NCBI GenBank assembly: GCA_054601695.1
Contig: BAAHQB010000132.1
Location: 310,001 to 374,000 of the forward strand
Direction of reading: 5' to 3'
DNA length: 64,000 nt
Source: Amorphochlora amoebiformis
Lineage: Eukaryota; Cercozoa; Chlorarachniophyceae
The notes under the pieces are model-generated. The model worked only from the letters and a program-made list of their open reading frames with translations. It had not been told where the DNA came from and ran no database searches. Below, in pieces: positions 1-64,000 of this stretch. Made by a program: the position numbers and the translations under genes. Each line of letters opens with the position of its first letter. Position 1 is the first letter of the stretch.

Positions 1-14013
<14,013 letters not shown>

Positions 14014-14494
14014 ATCACAGGTGATGAGTTGGTCTCAGGAAATCTCTAACCTCAGGAAAGCTTGAGTGGGCCAAGAGAACCGCGCATCCAACCAGGAACA
14101 AAGCCCCTGTGAGCGTGCCTTTCTCCCTATAAATTGTTTTTTTTCGCAATCTTGAAACATAATAATTGTCTTTTTTATAATTATTCCCCTTTACGAAGAA
14201 AAAATACGCCGAAACGCCAAGTATAGAGGGGGAAATCGGGCGCGAAACACTGACCTGAAGGCGCAGGAGGCCATTGTGAGCCGACGAATTATACCGGGAA
14301 TGCTGAGACAGATATGGAACCTGGATATCTGCATATCCTTAGGAATATATCCGTTGGTCACTTGGATATATAATTCTTAATATACACATATCCTAACCTC
14401 TTATCTTATATATCTTAAATTGTTATCTAACATATTTACTTTCACGATATAGATTAAACTCTCCTAGAAATCACACAGGACAAACACAAAAATC
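14014..14494. promoter_or_regulatory. Short shared upstream region of the divergent genes A and lipoate ligase
   Basis: About 480 bp between the tentative minus-strand start at 14013 and the plus-strand ATG at 14495. It is almost free of (TA)n and telomeric repeats, unlike everything around it, and has mixed composition. No TATA-type box can be assigned with confidence. Bidirectional promoter is an inference from the layout. Confidence 0.4.
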
Positions 14495-27488
<12,994 letters not shown>

Positions 27489-27667
27489 CTACTCACCATC
27501 TCTGTCTAGTCTGTAGACTCCAGAGACTCTCAGAGACTCTCAGAGACTCTCAGAGACTCTCGAGAATTTGAATGAGATTCAAAAAGTTGGCTATCTTTAT
27601 TATGACTAGATGATGCAAAAGTCAGTTCTCCATCTAGTCAATAGTTCAACTTAGAGAGTCATGATAT

Positions 27668-27738
27668 ATTCTAGATATCTAGGATATCTAGATATCTAGA
27701 TATCTAGAAATCTAGATATCTAGATATCTAGATATGAT
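27668..27738. repeat. Palindromic TCTAGATATC array
   Basis: About eight near-perfect copies of the palindromic words CTAGATATCTAG/TAGATATCTA in direct succession. Able to form alternative hairpins in DNA or RNA. Lies in the 3' spacer between two convergent genes. Confidence 0.75.
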
Positions 27739-28023
27739 ATCACTAGTCTGGAGCCCAAGTTATCCCGCTGAGTCTCCGCCGAACCCAAGCAACGGCACGT
27801 GCTAGTTAGTAGTTGCAGCAGTGTCTAGAGTGTAGTCAAAACCATTTTTAAACATTCAGTCAACTTGAATCATCTATATATCGTCTAGATCGTCCATGAT
27901 CTAATATGTATCTAGTTTGTATATATTATGATATATAATGTCTAGATGTCTCTGTGGAGGGTATGTCATTGTACTAGTTCTAGTAGTTGTATACGGTATA
28001 CATATGAGTCTACACAAGTATTC

Positions 28024-28054
<31 letters not shown>

Positions 28055-28119
28055 AATATGTACATTTACATTTATACATAAGTATATATATATATATATA
28101 TGTACTAGATATATCTAGT

Positions 28120-28151
<32 letters not shown>

Positions 28152-28221
28152 CAATATACACAGATTTAGATAATATGATAGAGGCTAATAAAACGACATT
28201 GCTGACTTGTCATACGTGCAA

Positions 28222-28227
28222 TTTATT
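28222..28227 (-). terminator. Candidate AATAAA polyadenylation signal of the EEP gene
   Basis: TTTATT on the plus strand reads AATAAA on the minus strand, 37 nt after the TGA at 28264. Position suits a polyadenylation signal; whether this lineage uses AATAAA is not known. Confidence 0.35.
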
Positions 28228-28263
28228 TTGCCAGAGTCATGAGTCAGTCCCTAGACAACCGTA

Positions 28264-49640
<21,377 letters not shown>

Positions 49641-49682
49641 CGTACATAAGCAGTCATATTTATTCGGGTGGATTTTTGGGGA

Positions 49683-50181
49683 CTATATATGTATATGTGT
49701 ACGACTGTAAGGATTCTACGTGTTCATACAGTCGAAAATATGGCTTTTGGGTTGCTTTTTTTTTGGGTGAGCATGGGGAGGAAAGGGAAAAGGAGAGTTC
49801 TAGAAATGCTATTTTCTTTGGTCGTGGGTATCCACGTACTCTAAGATCTTAAAGACCCGAGAGCTCTCACCGCCCCGCGAAATAAGATCCTCAAACCCTC
49901 CCCCCCCCCCTTTTCGCTTCGCCCCCATCCCCCTCTCTTTCTGACCTCAAATGCATCATCATGCTCCGGCAAGGGTGAGGCCTGGAAATTCCCCATACTT
50001 CAACTCTCCGGCGCGGTTCAGTTTGCCATGTATGCGTGACTATTCTGTGGAATCACGGCTTGCTGGTAATCCCGGGCTTCCCGACCAGACTCCCGGGAAT
50101 CCCAGGGGAATGTTCCGAATAATCTCGGGTAATATCGGGTAATCCCAGTCATCTTAAGTGACACTGCAAGGGCGCGGAAGA
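49683..50181. promoter_or_regulatory. Shared upstream region of the divergent EEP and SEC8 genes
   Basis: About 500 bp of relatively GC-rich, repeat-poor sequence between the most 5' supported EEP exon (49682, minus) and the SEC8 ATG at 50182 (plus). Contains a C-run at 49901-49913 and several CCGGG/CCCGGG words (50066-50150). Bidirectional promoter by position only. Confidence 0.4.

Positions 50182-64000
<13,819 letters not shown>

Larger units (their letters stand above)
27489..28263. other. Convergent spacer between lipoate ligase and EEP gene
   Basis: Holds both 3' untranslated regions. Contains four to five repeats of CAGAGACTCT (27530-27562) and a palindromic TCTAGATATC array (27668-27738). 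No coding frame with splice borders was seen in it. Confidence 0.5.

Overview
This is nuclear DNA of a eukaryote, most likely a plastid-bearing or otherwise microalgal/protist lineage. It has spliceosomal introns with GT-AG and a few GC-AG borders. It also has telomere-type repeats TTAGGG/CCCTAA scattered through the interior, huge (TA)n microsatellites, and a lipoate ligase with an organelle-targeting leader. The exact taxon cannot be fixed from the window. Nearly all long open frames are meaningless read-through of (TA)n, CT/GA or TTAGGG repeats; the real coding sequence sits in about 95 tiny exons (18-257 nt, typically 40-70 nt). Layout: (A) 1-14.0 kb, minus strand, a multi-exon gene of unrecognised function running off the left edge. 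(B) 14.5-27.5 kb, plus strand, a complete 21-exon lipoate-protein ligase (435 aa). (C) 28.3-49.6 kb, minus strand, a 32-exon endonuclease/exonuclease/phosphatase (EEP, CCR4/nocturnin-like) protein whose catalytic motifs are all present. (D) 50.2 kb to the right edge, plus strand, the N-terminal third of the exocyst subunit SEC8/EXOC4. A/B and C/D are divergent pairs with short shared upstream regions; B and C converge on a 0.78 kb spacer. Exons were found by reading each non-repetitive island on both strands, requiring splice borders and a continuous phase across all junctions. For B, D and C the spliced products also match known family motifs in the right order; the CDS of B (1308 nt) and of the C model (1860 nt) divide by three and end in a stop. 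The introns are the unusual part. They are built from (TA)n, from telomeric repeats that often supply the splice borders themselves (donors GTAACCC, GTTAGGG; acceptors CCCTAACCCTAG or similar), from a dispersed core element of up to about 95 bp that is nearly always embedded in telomeric repeat, from pyrimidine tracts that mostly lie on the sense strand, and from many broken exon copies. The broken copies follow a strict polarity: acceptor plus 5' exon fragments lie upstream of the intact exon, 3' exon fragments plus donor lie downstream. The central candidate novelty is therefore telomere-repeat/core-element introns together with repeat-driven exon-fragment amplification.
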